64,000 bases of DNA from Trogon surrucura (lineage: Eukaryota; Chordata; Aves; Trogoniformes; Trogonidae), in the NCBI GenBank assembly GCA_020746105.1, contig CM036617.1, forward strand, positions 144,874,518-144,938,517. Reading direction: 5' to 3'. The notes below the pieces were generated by a model. It was not told where the DNA came from. It did no database searches and saw nothing but the letters and a program-made list of their open reading frames with translations. Both the position numbers and the translations under genes were made by a program. Each line of letters opens with the position of its first letter. Position 1 is the stretch's first letter. Shown here piece by piece: positions 48,701 through 62,282 of this stretch.

Positions 48701-51700
48701 CATGCTATATACTGCTATGAGGAGATGTCTCGTCTGCCCTTTTTTTTGTTCTGGGTTATGTAGAAAATTGCAGATGGATCTAGCTGAGGCAGAACACTGT
48801 AGCAACAAAGCAATGTCAAGCTGCACAGACTACTCCTGCCTCATGTCAGATGAATTCACCCGACCTCTTACACCCAATCAAATGATAACCTGAAGGAACA
48901 CCATGTACCTGTCTTCCTTTTTTTCTTAGTTCTCTGCACCAGAAATGTACTAGTGGAAATTCTAACTTACTAGATTCTGTGCCATTAAGGGTCTCAGTGC
49001 CTTATCTATGCATTTATTTATTTCTCTGTTTCCCCTGGCTGCTTCTAAGGAGAAAGAGAATTTGACAGTAATTCTTCATAGGAACCATAAGGCTGAGCAA
49101 CAAAGTCCTGTGTCTTTCTGCTTCTTCTCTTTCCCTGGCTGCCAGAGATGCTGCTGAGTGGGGCAGGCAGGGAGGTGGCTGCTGTGCATCCCCCCTGGGG
49201 AACTGCTCCTGAGTTTCACTGTTCCTCTGAAGCTGGAACCTTGTGAGCAGACAACAAGGGATCCCTCTTGCCAGTCATGACAGGGGGGAGAAAGGAGAAA
49301 ATAAAAATCTTTCTCCCCATAAAATCTCGGTGTCTTACAACAAGCATTTTCCATCAGAAAACTGTTCCCACAGAAGTTTCCTAGTCATACCTGGTTAAAA
49401 TGTAATTCCTAAATCCTCATAAATAAAGAAGGACTGCCATCTCACTGTCTGAAGGGATGCCTGATCCTCATTCTTTAATTCACAGGAAAACAAGTGGAGG
49501 AGGCTCTAGTAAAGAATCACTCAGCTTCTGAACCCAGAGCGTTACTGATTATCCCTGAGTAAACACGCAGAAATTTGAATGCAGCCATCAGGATTACTGC
49601 AAGTCAACATCAGTGGAATTGAAGTCCGAGAGACCCACAGAGCATAAAGACTGCTCGGTCCCTGGATGGTACCCATGTGAAGAACTAGAGCCCAGCCACA
49701 GCAGCTGTTCTTTTCAAAGATATTCTAACAGGTAAGCTTGCTGAAAACCTAAACACTTCTGAGTGTCAGCATTTGGATACTCCAAAATCATAGTGGTGGG
49801 GGTACGGCACATTAAATCAGAGCCACAGGCCAATATTTCACTTTAGATAAATAGGTGAGGAACAAAAAGTAGGTGTTCGTCATGAAATACATTCCTTTCT
49901 CTGCTGTTCCCAAGTGATGGCCATTAACTGCAGAAGCAGAACCACACCAGGGAAATTCACAAGGTCTTCCAGACACTACACATTGCCAGAACATCTCATT
50001 GATTTCTTAGGAAGCACTCCGATGTCTCCATGGGGTGGAGGAGGGGAAGGGCAAAAAAAGCAGAGACTTTTTTTTACTTTTCTTCTTCTATGCTTATTAC
50101 TCAGTCCAAAGTTCAAGTTCTTGCCCCAGACACAAAGCATGTTGCTTCCAGAGAAGACTGAACTTATGCATCAGCTAATTAGTGCATTTCCACAAGGAAC
50201 TGCTGTGTTTGTGTATTCTTGGTACACGGAAAAAAAGGGAAATCTGATTTTCAAAACAAGTTCTTACCACTTGTCAGGATCACGCTCTTCAAGGTGCCTG
50301 ACTTTAGACATTCAAAGTGAATGCACTTCTGAATCATTAGTCCTTTTTTAAAAAAAAAAAAGAGATGCACAAATCATCTCAAACCGACTGGCATCAAAGG
50401 GAACATTCTGCCAAGTACAAAGATCTTCTGATCAAGTTATAAAGAAGGTAAAACACTTTAGCAGTAAAGTGACAGGAGGTGAATACCTCAGGCTTTATGT
50501 AAAACAAAAGGTGTATTGAGCCTGAATGCTTCAGATAAAAGAATCCTTTCATTCCAGGGAAGTTCAGGTACAAATTAAGTGAGTAGGCTCTTTCTCAGAA
50601 CATAACCCTCTTTTCTCTCTGTTATATTCGGTCAAGTTGGATTCAGTATCAATAGCGTGCTGCAATTGTCTGCAAGTCCCTACATTTTAAGGGTCTTTTT
50701 AGAAAGAATTATTCCTGTTTCAGTAATGTCTTCCACCCAAACTTCTTGACTCACCTTTAGAATTGCTGTCACATTTACCTTTACACGTGGGTAGTCCAGG
50801 CACAAGTAACTGTAGGATTTGGACAAATCTTCTGGTGTATGTGGGCATGTTTAGATGCATGTGTTTGGGTGCAGGGCTGTGTTGATTTACAGAATTATTC
50901 CCTGGTTGTATGAAATATGTATCCTTATAAACTTATGCATGAAAATTTTTTTGAGTCATTTGAGGACTTTTTGCAAAATGTGTCTGAAAATGCACATTAA
51001 AAAGGGTTGCATTCACTATTCTCACTTTGGGGATAACTTTACTGCTTCAGTAGTTTCAGATATTGGAGAACAAAGGACCAATGCACGGCAAGAACAGTGA
51101 AAGGTGGAGGGCTTACTTTATAGCAAGCTGTTCAGAGGTAGTCTCTATAATAACATGATTTCACATCTGCTTTTCACTGCAAAGTTTCAAGTATTTATAT
51201 CGAGAGAATAAATATTTTTATTTATTTTTATTTTACATGCAATTATTTGAGAATAAATAACTGGAAGGCTCCAAAATCTGAGGTGTGTTTGTTCTATACC
51301 CACAGCAAACAGCTCAATCAACTTTAAGTCAAGGCTTTGGAATATGAGCAGTCATGTTTTTGGTTCAGGGATACTCAGAACTCTCTGTAAGTTAGCCCCA
51401 TTGTAATCTTCTCCAGACAAACTACTAACCCCCAGATGTTTCTGTAAAAAGCCCTCTTTTTGTAGAAGAGGAAAAGACAGAAAGCAAAGGGCCCAAGAAC
51501 ACAAAGTGCATCAGTGGGAGAGTGAGTCCCAGAGCTGAGGTTATCTTTGCCTCAGTCCAATGCTCTAACAAACCAGTATCCATGTGTGGCAAATGTGCCC
51601 TCACTCTTTTTCATAGAGAACACCTCTCAGCTGGCCATTCTTGCAGCATTCAGCTAAGGGACCTCTAGCTAGAAGGCTGGTGGCAGATAGAGATTTGTGT

Positions 51701-51748
51701 CTTCAAATTATTTCAGAGAAGAGCTTATCTGCAAAAGCCTATCCGCAG
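45796..51748. other. Intergenic, nothing recognised
   Basis: About 6 kb without a supportable gene or dispersed repeat. The 143-residue minus-strand frame at 48139-48570 has no domain signature or homology that I recognise and is treated as chance. Confidence 0.4.
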
Positions 51749-52550
51749 TCATAGAATCATAGAATCATAGAATGGCCTAGGCTGGAAGGGACCTGAGAGA
51801 TCATCTAATCCAACCTCCCTGTCACAGGCAGGGACACCTCTCAACTAGATCAGGCTACTCAAAGTTCTGTCCAACTTGGTCTTAAACACCTCCAGGGAGG
51901 GGGCAGCCACAACATCTCTGGGCAATTTATTCCAAAGTCTTGCCACCCTCGTACTGAAGAATTTCTTCCTAAGATCCAATCTAAATCTAAATTCTCCTTC
52001 AAATTAAACCCATTTCCCCTTGTCCTATCAGTGGACACTCTTGTAAAAAGTCCCTCCCCAGCCTTCCTGTAGGATCCCTTCAGGTATTGGAAGGCAGCTA
52101 TTAGGTCCCCCCGAAGTCTTCTCTTTTCAAGACTGAACAATCCCAGCTCCCGCAGCCTGTCCTCGTAGCAGAGGTGCTCCAGCCCCTGGATCATCTTTGT
52201 GGCCCTCCTCTGGACACGCTCCCTCTTATGGTGGGGACACCAGAACTGGACGCAGTATTCGAGTTGGGGTCTCACAAGAGCAGAGTAAAGGGGGAGAGTC
52301 ACCTCTCTTGACCTGCTGGCTACGCTTCTCCTGATACATCCCAGGATGGGGTTGGCCTTCTGGGATGCATGAGCGCACTGCCGGCTCATGTTGAGCTTCT
52401 TGTCTATCAACACCCCCAAATCTTTCTCTTCAGGGCTACTCTCAACCCACTCTGTGCCCAGTTTGTATTTGTGCCTAGGATTGGCCCGACCCAGGTGAAG
52501 GACCTTGCATTTTGACTTGTTGAAGCTCATGCAGTTTGCTCCTCTCTCAG
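51749..52550 (-). mobile_element. CR1 LINE with the longest surviving ORF2 remnant
   Basis: Three tcatagaatca-type octamers mark the 3' end at 51749. The minus-strand frame (51859-52641) stays open through [94 protein letters not shown] and [20 protein letters not shown]. That is the CR1 ORF2 C-terminus with no stop until within the 3' UTR. It is truncated at its 5' end near 52550, so it cannot be autonomous. It is the youngest-looking CR1 here. Confidence 0.95.
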
Positions 52551-53985
52551 TACTCCCCCTCCCACCCCAGATGCCCTGTTCTTCTGAAGATCCCCAGCTT
52601 GCGTGTGTCTTTGAGGCAGGGAGAATGATAAAATGCCACAAAAACTACAGAAATCTTTCCCGTCCTCTAATGCAAACAGAGAGAAAGGCAAGAAATTAGG
52701 TATTAGAAGCAAGGTCCTGCCTTCGGAGAAAGACACAATGGTTTTCTCCTATGACAGAGGACACCTGCTCACACTTGTACCAGTATCAGTCAGAAGTAAT
52801 TCACCTGCAATGAACAGAGCAGTGTAAGTGCTGAACTCACTGAAAACAGGATCCGGCCCACAGGTTTTTTAAAGGGCAAAGGCAATTATATATTCCGAGA
52901 CTCAGCTCCCATTTCACAACAGCCGGATGGAAAGAAAGCGAAGCCTCCAAGTCTGCCACACTTCTCAGAGCTTCAGAGACACTAAAGACAGTTTGAGAGT
53001 ACCAAGTATAGGTTTGTAATTTAATTTATGTTTATTTTGGTCCAAGGTTGAGGTCAATGCACAATGAGGAGGTTATCAGATGACTCATATTAGCCCGAGT
53101 GCTGTGCTGGGATAAAGTTAGTACTGTGCCTACTGGGAAGATGTAAGATTGTCAGATGGCCAGGGTACAGCCTTATATAATTCATTTCTATTCCTGAAGT
53201 GATTTTCTTGACCAAGTCTGAGAAGAGAAGGAACATTTTTCTGTAGCAGTGGTGGGGCAAATCAGGGCTTTACACATAATGTGCTCAGATGAATTGACAG
53301 GAAAGCTCATTCGATTGCGTTATTAATGTAAATGAACTACACTCTTTAACACTTACTGTGATGACAAGATATGTGCAGCAATACCCAGAGTTTTTCTTCT
53401 ACCTGACAAAACACAGATGTACATTTCTAAGCAGCATTTACTTGCTGCTTTGCCTAATTAATAAGACAAGCAGTAGGAGTAGGACAAAAAACTTAAAAGA
53501 ACACAATTTTTCAGCTTCTTCTAAGTCCAAGGAAAAAACTCTGTGTTTTCCCCATGGAAACAGGACTCCTGAGTGTCGTAGGGGAGACGCAAAAAATAAA
53601 CAGATGATCCAGAGAGGATGTCAAGGAAATATGACACAGGAAACAATACCTGCGGATATATTTTCTTTATCAATTGGCCAAACAGAGTGTTGCTCTGCTG
53701 CACTGTAGTCAGGGTCACCCTACTACAGCGACTGAATTTTTGCTAACAGGTGTTATACCAGATTCACAGCAACAAGAGATTGAAATACACAATACTGATT
53801 TTTCTTGTGTAATCAATCTGAAGCTCCCTGGGTGGGGCCGCTGTAGAAGTGGGACAGGTGTGACATCTCTGTGAGAAGCTGCCCTCCAGAATTCCCTGGC
53901 TAGACATATGGAGAGCTTTTGAGTATTTGGAGATGCTTTCCACTTCAAGTCTACCACATAATTGGTCTTTGTGTGTAGTATGTCA
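52551..53985. other. Intergenic, nothing recognised
   Basis: Unique-looking sequence; no exon or repeat family recognised. Confidence 0.4.
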
Positions 53986-54024
53986 CTTTACAGTGACTTT
54001 ACAGTGACTTTACAGTGACTTTAC
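53986..54024. repeat. 11-bp tandem repeat, 3.5 copies
   Basis: Perfect head-to-tail copies of ctttacagtga. Each unit with its neighbour contains the imperfect palindrome cactttacagtg/tcactgtaaag. Confidence 0.95.
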
Positions 54025-54654
54025 TTTCCATACCTGTTTCTGATGAGAAGGTTCACAACTCTTCTTTATGTCCCAACGGGAGCCTTCTGAGACCTCTGCT
54101 ATACTTGATGTTGTCCTGGTGGTTTGATTTTTTCTCTGGTTGCACCTTCTGACCATGCTCAGTGTGAATGATATCTCAAAGACTCTCACAGGGACGATAG
54201 GCAAGGTGTGGAAGGAAACTTAATCCGTGCAGAGCTGAGGGATTCTTGGCAGAATTGTTGAATATGAATGAATGATCAAGTTTGCTCTGTTTTGGAAAAA
54301 CAAAATCAAAAACTTTCAAGCAAACTATAGTGAATCTGTTGTTTGCCTATACTACAGCATCATGTTAACTTTTTCTTAGGTTGTGTTGATTAAAGGCTCA
54401 TCTGCTCAAACCCGAAGGAGCACAGAACGATGGCAGGTGGAGAAACCCCAGTAACCTGAGCACAACCACCAGAACACCCTCACCCAGCTCCCTCCAGGGC
54501 TGCCACCGGGCAGTGACTAGCTCCATTTTTGAGGAATGAGATCCACCAGATAAGGCTTTGGAGATACCTTGAAGCCACCTTTCAATTCCTGACAGACTGC
54601 TACTGAGAATTAAGGAGCAAGGGTCTTAGGGGTCCTGCTACAGAGCAGTAGATG
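54025..54654. other. Intergenic; possibly the decayed 5' part of the next CR1
   Basis: No independent feature. From about 54540 onward the sequence may belong to the CR1 fragment but is too diverged to assign. Confidence 0.35.
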
Positions 54655-54883
54655 ATGGTTGTAAAGAGAAGCAAGACAGGTTCTTACCAGATGCAAGGGT
54701 GGAAGAAAATGTGCAATGATATAGCAAAACACAGGAACAGGTTGCCCAGAGATATTGTGCAGTCTATGCCTTTAAAGGTTTTTAAGACCCTGGTCTGCGT
54801 TTAGAGTCCCTCCTGCTTTGAGCAGCAGGTAGAGCTACTGACATTCAGAAATCTCTCCCAATCCAGATGATTCTGTGATTCTA
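54655..54883 (+). mobile_element. Old CR1 LINE 3' end fragment
   Basis: It contains ggaacaggttgcccagagat, a tttaaaggtttttaagaccc block and, at the end, cagatgattctgtgattcta, in CR1 3' UTR order. More diverged than the other plus-strand copies. Confidence 0.8.
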
Positions 54884-56837
54884 AGCTATGAGCCTGAATC
54901 CTGCTGTAAAATGGTAGCTGCTTAGAGGCCTGTGCAGCATTGAATTGTTTTGTTTTGTGCAAACATATGGAAACTAATAAAGAACAGGCTCCCCGGCTTT
55001 CAAGGCTTCCCAAAACCACCGGTGAGAAACCCCGAGGACACAATGGGAGACTATGGCAATGAAGCTTTCAAGAAGAAACAATGGATCCATAGTGAAATAT
55101 TCCTATTTTCAAGCAAAAGAGTTAGGTTTTAGGGCTTTCAAAAGACGGGAAAAAATCTGAGCCACTCAGTTTCTAAACAATAATTAACTCTCCATTCTGC
55201 ATGTCCTGATCTCCGTTTTGAGGCCTGATAATTCTAAAGATCAGTGGAACAAAAGCCTTTTAATGTTTTCTAGAAGTGTAGGTGCCAAATATAGAACTGG
55301 CTTAAACTATTCAAGTATAATATGCTAATTTATTTTAAAAGCCACAAACCAATTAATCTTTATTTTTGTGGTTGTAGGCACATTCTCTTCTTTACTCGTG
55401 GATTCCTGCAAAGCTACTTCATGCTACCTATTGTGGGATGATGAGTTAACACAGATGACAGGGTATAATTTCCAAGGGCTCCTGTGTCACAGAAACTCCA
55501 TCTTCGGAGGTCTTCAAGATTAAGGCAGGCAAAGGCGTGACTGATGTGACCCAGTGCTGGCTGGCAGATTGCCCTTGCAAGAGGACCGACTAGAGATTTC
55601 TAGAGGCACCCTCCAACCAATACTTCTACTATTTTTTTAAAAGCCCCTTAACATAACTCTGATAGCTCACTGGTCATACAGAAGTCATGTAGAACCGACC
55701 TTTTAAAAATCTGAAACCGCTCCACTTTACCATCCTAATCACAAAAGTCCTTTTCTTCAAGACATGCATTTTCTGGCAGTAAAATAGGCAAACAAATCTT
55801 CACAGACAACAGTAAACTCTGGAGTCAAGGGACTAATATCTCCTTATTCAGTTTGTGTTAAAGAGTCGAACAGAAAAATTGCTGTGCATTACAGCTTGGG
55901 AAAAGGTCTTTTTTTTGCCAAGTTTCCTAGCCTTCGATTAAAAAAAGTCCCCAAAAAGTGCTATTTGAAAAGTCTCCTGAGTACATCTGTATAAAACAGA
56001 TTGTGCTTCTTTTTCATTAATTTCAGATCAAAGCTTTTCATTTGAGTGGGGAACCAAAGGGATCAGGTAGAGTAAATATCCTCCTCTCTCCAATTTCATG
56101 TGCAAACATCTCAGTTTTCAGGCTGGGAAGACATGGCTTAATAGTTTTACTGCAAAAAGAAAAATCCACATTTGTATCTTGTTCTTCACATGGATGACTT
56201 TGCTCTTTCTTGATATTTTTTCAGTGTGATTATTATATCTAACTAGGGATGTCCTGGCTGACATGGTCACAATCTTGGAGATCACTGCTTGGGACAGGCT
56301 GAGTAGGAGAGAGTGCAATAGGCTTATACCATTGGAGCAGTTCTCACATGATGCATTGTACTGGTCACTGCTAATGGGGGCATAAGGTCCCATCCTCACA
56401 TGCAGGACATGTCTACACCTCCTCCCCCTTCATGTAATTACATGAATAGTGTCTGATTAATTGCAAAAGCATGTCTGGCTCTACTTTTCTATCTACAGTT
56501 CAGTATCTTCTATTTTCTGTTCTTTCTGCTCCTGTAGAAGGCAGCTTGCCTTGCAGGTAGGACTTCACACAGGCTAACAAATCAGGTAATGTTAGAGAGG
56601 TTAGGGGACGCACAGCCGTTTTGCACTGATAAGCTGTCATGGACAGCTCAAAGGGGAATGTATTGTGCTGTGTGTCAGTGTCCTAACAACTGTTTCCTCA
56701 TGTCCTAGGAGACCAAGTCACAGTCTCCCAGAAGTCTGCTAGGACATTGTGATTCCACATCTGTTAGTAGTCTGAAGTGTTTCTGTAAGACAACATCCTC
56801 TCCCAAGTTCTTAGTAACTTCCCAGCTGTCCTAGAAA
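54884..56837. other. Intergenic, nothing recognised
   Basis: A/T-rich unique sequence without a recognisable gene. Confidence 0.4.
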
Positions 56838-57620
56838 GTTTTAGGTTGGAATGGACCTCTAGAAGTTTCTATTCCAACCCACTGCTCGCAGCAAGAGTGA
56901 TTTCAGAGCTAGAGCAATTTGCTCAGGGCTGCGTCCAATTAAATTTTGAGTATTTCCCAGCTTGAAGATCCCACAACATCTCTAGGCACCTGTTCCAGTG
57001 CTGCACCACTCCTGGAGAACGGGGACAGGTGGAAGGAGGGTCCCTCTGTCTGGTGAGAATTTCCTTTACTGCAGCTTATGCCCATTGCTTCTTTTCCTTC
57101 AACTGTGCAACTCTGCAAAACCTGTCTTCTCTATAAATTCTCCCATTTTCCATTTGGTAGAGGAGAGCTGTGATTAGATCTCCCACAAGCCTTCTCTACT
57201 TCAGGCTACATACCCTCAGCCTCTTGTGGTACTTCATGTGCTCCAGCTCCCAGTCCCTCACGTTGCTCTCTATTGGACTCGCTCCAGTTGCTCCATACTT
57301 CTCTTGTGCAGGAACACCCAGAACTGGGCACAACACTCGAGAGGTGACTGACTGCTTCATAGAGGGAAATGATTATCTCCTCTGAGGTGCTGGCTATGCT
57401 TTTGATAACATATTTCAGTGTTCAGCTGTCCTTCCTCACTGTGACTGCTGACTCATGTAAAACTTGTCCAGCAGGAATCCTAGGCTTTTCCCTGCAGAGC
57501 TGCTCACTAGCTAGTCAGCGCCCAGCCTGTACGGGCACATGAGGTCATTCCATCCCAGAGCTTCACATTTGTCTTTGTTGAACTTAATGAGGTTGTGGCT
57601 GACCCAAATGCATCAGCTCA
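56838..57620 (-). mobile_element. Old CR1 LINE, different subfamily
   Basis: The plus strand runs from ttaggttggaatggacctct through ccacaacatctctaggcacc, the agaactgggcacaacactcg block and gaacttaatgaggttgtggc, in the order expected for antisense CR1 3' UTR and ORF2 end. Frame is lost throughout. The 3' UTR (ctcgcagcaagagtgatttc) differs from the copies at 27 and 51.7 kb, suggesting another, older CR1 subfamily. Confidence 0.88.
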
Positions 57621-60600
57621 TGAAAGGCTAAATTCTGTTCATGATTCAATAAGTTCCTAGGTTTTATGGGAACTAGATGAAGTGTCATATTCACCATCAT
57701 TAAATATGTTGGAGTAGATGTACTTTTGTATGTTATCTGTGAAAATAAAGTGAGTAAATATTTCAGGACCGTATTAAAGATTGCTCAAATATTCCAGGCA
57801 ACGTACAAGTCATATTATGCTCCATTGCTATTCCTGTCCAAACGGGCTATTCAAAATTACATCACATGCAGCTGAGGTCTGTCAAACTCCTATTTTGAAG
57901 TTTGTCTACTGATAAGAAATGCGCAGCCAGTCAAGTTTTGCTCCCATCAGTTGTATTAAAAATAAAAGTTTGATCATGAGGTCAGACCAACATTTTTGTA
58001 CCAGCTGCCAACCTTAAATGAACTTTCCTAACCAAGGCAGAAAACCTTAAGACTAAAGATTTATACTAAAAACACTATTATGAAATTTTACTACATGGAA
58101 ACCTGGAGCTCTTTACACCTAGAAAAAGGCAATTACACAAGTGCATGTCTGAAAATTCATAGCTTCAATCTAAGCACTGTTATTATGGAGCTGGATTTAT
58201 TACTGGGCATGGGGGAGAAATCCATTTCAGATTATGTTATCTAAGTATCTATTCCTCAGCTTTTTACAATTTTGATAATAATCTGCTAATTCTAAGCTTT
58301 TTATATTGGCTTCCAAAGTTGTCAAAACCTATCATTTAACATACATATAAGATGGCCTTGTACACAAAGTAACATACTTTGCTGAGAGGCTCTCTGATTT
58401 ATTTGATAACTGAAATGTTGTAATCCTGGAAGTCAGGCAGCAAGATGTAAGTGAAGATAATTCAATAAGCCACAGATTTTTGACATTCATTCTAAATAGT
58501 ATAGTTTTAGAAGAAGATAGGTCCAACTTTCAATTTGGCATACTTGAAGTTAGTAGAAGTTGTATTTTAGAGTAATTGACCCTGTATTTGTTGACATTTT
58601 TAGATCAGTTTCCCAAACTTAATAGGACCATATGCAAAGCTACTATTTGTCTGAGAATCTCGAGGAACCAACCACTTACAGCCGAGTTCCAACAACTCTT
58701 CATATCAGTGAGATGAGAAAGTCTCCCCAGGAGCACTGATGTTCCCACACAGGAAGCATCCGAACAAAATCAGCCTTAGAAACCCTCACTGGCTCACTGC
58801 CTGGAAGCTCTCATGCCAGCCTGTCTACAGACAGGTCATAAAACATGGCCTCAGAGCAGGACTTGTGCTAAAAATGTCCTAGAACTACATTTTGCTCAAG
58901 TGCCACCTGATTTCTCTCTGACCAAATGGCTGCCCTTGTCTCTCTAGCAGCCATCACTGCCACTACTGGCCAATATCAACAAAACAGAACTCAAAGGCAT
59001 AAATCTCCAATATAGCAAGTTTTCACATTTTTCACAGAGAAGGGAAAACCTAGAAATTTCCATTCTGAAGGGAAAAAAAAAACCTTAAAACTTACTAACA
59101 AACAAAAAGCCTCACACAATTCATCCTTGAATCCATGCATAGCAAATAAGATTTGGTCGATTCCAGTACTCAGATTGTTCCTATGTGTGCAGTGGGGTGT
59201 TTGTCTATCTGTTCCTTAAAAACCCGTGAGGTTTGTAGTAGTTAGACAAGCGGCTGGCGAGCATGAAAAGCAACACACAGAGCCTGCATCTTGATCTGTA
59301 CTTAAGAAATTCAGCAAAGGGATTCCCTACTGAATGGACACATGTTCACCCTGCTGTGAGTCTCTGTAAGTGCTCTGCTAACATTTTTTTAAGGGTAGGG
59401 AGACACATTTGGGGCTAAATCCCTGCTTGCATGTTCCTGGCTTTAGTCAGTGGGTGAATACAAACAGAACTGGGGCAGGGAGGAGATGCAACTCAATTAT
59501 TTGTAAACCAGAACTCTTTTCTGATGAATTATGTAGCTATCCTCTATCATTTTCAAAAAGTGCTTACGAGGAATGAGTAAGAATTGCATTTCTCAACCTG
59601 AAAAGATCTAAGGCTTTGAGAAGTCTTTGTCCCACAGGGAAAAGACAAGGTGAAATCCACACAGAGACAGACAGGTATTGATTTTAAACCTGTTGGAATG
59701 ATTCCTGAAGCACAGGGATATCACTTGGGTAATTTAATTTTATGTGGTAGTAAGGCTTATTTTCTCATCTAAAGGGTTATTTAAGGGGAAAAAAAAAATA
59801 AACCATTGTATTTTAAAATTGTCCAAATGAGATTTAAAAAAAGTTTAACAACAAGAAAAAAAACCCAAACACAAAACTTCATGGAAAATAAAAATATACA
59901 CATTGGCACTTCTACGTGGGGAAAAAAAACATCGGAAGCAACCCTGCCATCAATAAATTCTGAAGTTCATCTTGAACTTCTGGAGCAAGCATGTCTCTTC
60001 AGTATCTGTAGTAAGCCATAGTGCTGGAACTAAGGAGATTTGTCAGCAAGTTTAGCTAAGGTGCACTAAACCGCAGGGATGAAAAAGCACTTCAATATTG
60101 AGCACTTCTAATACTCAGCTGATCCCCCAGAAATCTGAAGATAAGGAGCAGCAGAGGCAGAGCAGTCCCAGCGTGGTTTAAAATGATTAAACAGGAGCAC
60201 AAACAGCTAGGGAGAAAAGAAAAATCTCTTAAATGAAAAGGGTGGCTAGTGAGCTCCTGCTCTGAAGCTGATACGGTTTTCCTTGGAGGGTGCTGGAGAG
60301 CTCGGACAGAGTGTCGTGCCTGTCCCAGCCTCGGGGTGGCACAGCAGGTACGGGAACCCCAGCTCCCCATACCCAAAAGCCTGGGGCTGCGATTTCCATG
60401 CGTGTTTTAGACTGTTGAATGTAAGGAGATGGCTGGTCTTACTACCCCTGCCCCACCGGAGGAAGCCTGGAGCTGGCTGTCAGAACACTGCCCTGCAGCC
60501 AGGGGTGGCTGGGCTGAGCCTGTCTGGTTTTTGGGGTGAAGACCACCTCCAGTGCAAGCACGAGCAGGTGCACAAGCAAACTTCATGGAGTTTACACAAT

Positions 60601-60925
60601 GAGAACTCATAACTCGTTGAGGAAGAAAAATTCATGGGGCGGGGAGAAGAGGAGCTGTCTGACTTTTTTCCATCTCAGTTCTTTAGGACACTTCAGTTTT
60701 ACCTCTGCTGTGCTGCCTCTCATAAAGAAGGGTATTGCATACAGCATTGCATTTGTCATCCAGTAGCAGCCTCCACGTGGAGAGTCTTCAGAAGACGGTT
60801 CATGGAGCCCAGTTTCCTCTGTCATACAGCAGCACTGAAAAACTGCACTAGTCTGTCCTCCAATTTAAAGCCTGCATCAGCTCCTGCCATCAATTCTCCA
60901 AGCATCAGGCTGTCTCCCAACTGGT
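57621..60925. other. Intergenic, nothing recognised
   Basis: No supportable feature. A modestly GC-rich patch at 60260-60560 has open frames on both strands, without protein signatures. Confidence 0.4.
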
Positions 60926-61683
60926 CCCTCATCTGGGTCAGGGCAATCCCAAGCACAAATACAAGTGTGGGTGATGAGTAGATTGAGAGTAGCCCTGTGG
61001 AAAAAGGACTTGGGGTGGTTGGTGGATTAAAAGCTGAATACGAGCCAGCAATGTGTGCTCACAGACCATAAAGGCAATCACATCCTGGACTGCATAAAGA
61101 GAAGTGTGACCAGCAGGTCAAGGAAGGTGATTCTCCCCCCCTACTCCGCTCTTGTGAGACCCCACCTGCAGTGCTGTGTTCAGCTCTGGAGCCCCCAGTG
61201 TAAGAAGTACGTGGACCTGCTTGAGCAGGTCCAGAGGAGGGCCGTGAAGATGGTATGGGGAGTTGGAGAACCTCCCCTGTGAGGACAGGCTGAGAAAGTT
61301 GGGGGTGTTCAGCCTGGAGAAGAGAAGGCTCTGGGGAGACCTTATAGCAGCCTCCCAGTACCTGAAGGGGGCTACAGGAAAGCTGAGGAAGGACCTTTTA
61401 TCAGGGATTGTAGTGACAGAACAAGAGACAACTGTTTCAAAATGAAAGAGGGCAGATTTAGATTAGATATTAGGAAGAATTTCTTCAGCATGAAAGTGGT
61501 GAGACACTGGAAGATGTTGCCTAGAGAAGTTGTGGAAGCCCCCTCCCTGCAAGTGTTAAGGCCAGGCTGGATGGGGCTTTGAGCAACCTGGTCTAGTGGG
61601 AGGTGTCCCTGCCCATGGCAGGGAGGTTGGATCTAGGTGATCCTTAATATCGCTTCAAATCCAAACCATTCTGTCATTCTATG
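60926..61683 (+). mobile_element. CR1 LINE 3' fragment with frameshifted ORF2 end
   Basis: It begins at a CR1-typical catctgggtcagggcaatcc block and ends with ccattctgtcattctatg. Translation gives [49 protein letters not shown], then after a frameshift [20 protein letters not shown] and [10 protein letters not shown]. The frames are split at 61055-61282 and 61263-61445, so the copy is dead. Confidence 0.93.
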
Positions 61684-61842
61684 TAGATGGCATTGTTTGG
61701 TACCTAGCTCCTCGGTTTCCCAGCAATCACAGTAGTACCACCATCACTCAGTACAACAGAGTGGTTTAATTCAAGTTAAGCTTTTTCAGATGGAGAAAGC
61801 AAGCAGGGTAGTACCTTTCCTTCCTGTAACAGCACACACTAT
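61684..61842. other. Short unique spacer between CR1 and LTR
   Basis: Nothing recognised between the CR1 end and the LTR insertion site. Confidence 0.5.
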
Positions 61843-61847
61843 GGGAC
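61843..61847. repeat. Target-site duplication, left copy (gggac)
   Basis: Exact match to 62283-62287; it directly abuts the LTR terminus tgtggtgg. Confidence 0.85.
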
Positions 61848-62282
61848 TGTGGTGGTTTAAGCCGAGTGACCAGCCGGAGAGACAAAGAACCACGTGGTCG
61901 CTCTCTCACTTGCTCACCCCTGCCGGGAGTGAGGGGCAGAGCCCGGAGAGAGTAGGCGGAGGCTCATGGGGTTGAGATAAAACCAGTTTGTTTTAATGGT
62001 GAACATAAATGATAATGATAACAGTGAAGTTACAGTAACGTTTAACCAGATATAACACGAGTAACATGTAACGCGGATCTCACCACCCGGAACTCAGCGA
62101 CGCGGACCAAGAACCGGAAAGAGAGAGACCCCAACCCTGACTAGCCCCCTAAATATATATACCCTGAGCATGACGTCACGATGGTATCGAATATCCCTTT
62201 GACTAGCGACTAGTTTGGGTCAGCTATTTCCCGGCTAGCCCCTTTACTGAGAATTAGTCCTATCCTAGCTGAAACCAGTACA
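61848..62282 (-). mobile_element. Solo LTR (435 bp) of an avian ERV, with perfect GGGAC target duplication
   Basis: Plus strand runs from tgtggtggtttaagc to gctgaaaccagtaca, with imperfect inverted termini (TGTGGTGGTTT versus TGTACTGGTTT). Identical gggac pentamers flank it. In the minus-strand sense direction there is a consensus CRE tgacgtca (62171-62178), a TATA-like tatatatattt (62151-62161) about 10 bases further on, and an ATTAAA poly-A signal (61992-61997), giving U3-R-U5 order. It resembles an LTR I recall as common in non-galliform birds and probably ERVL-like; the name is not assigned. No internal viral genes are present. The exact duplication suggests a fairly recent insertion. Confidence 0.88.
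62151..62178 (-). promoter_or_regulatory. LTR core promoter elements: CRE then TATA box
   Basis: The palindromic CRE tgacgtca at 62171-62178 is followed on the minus strand by a TATA-like run at 62151-62161. This is the U3 promoter of the solo LTR and would drive minus-strand transcription toward 61848. Confidence 0.6.
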
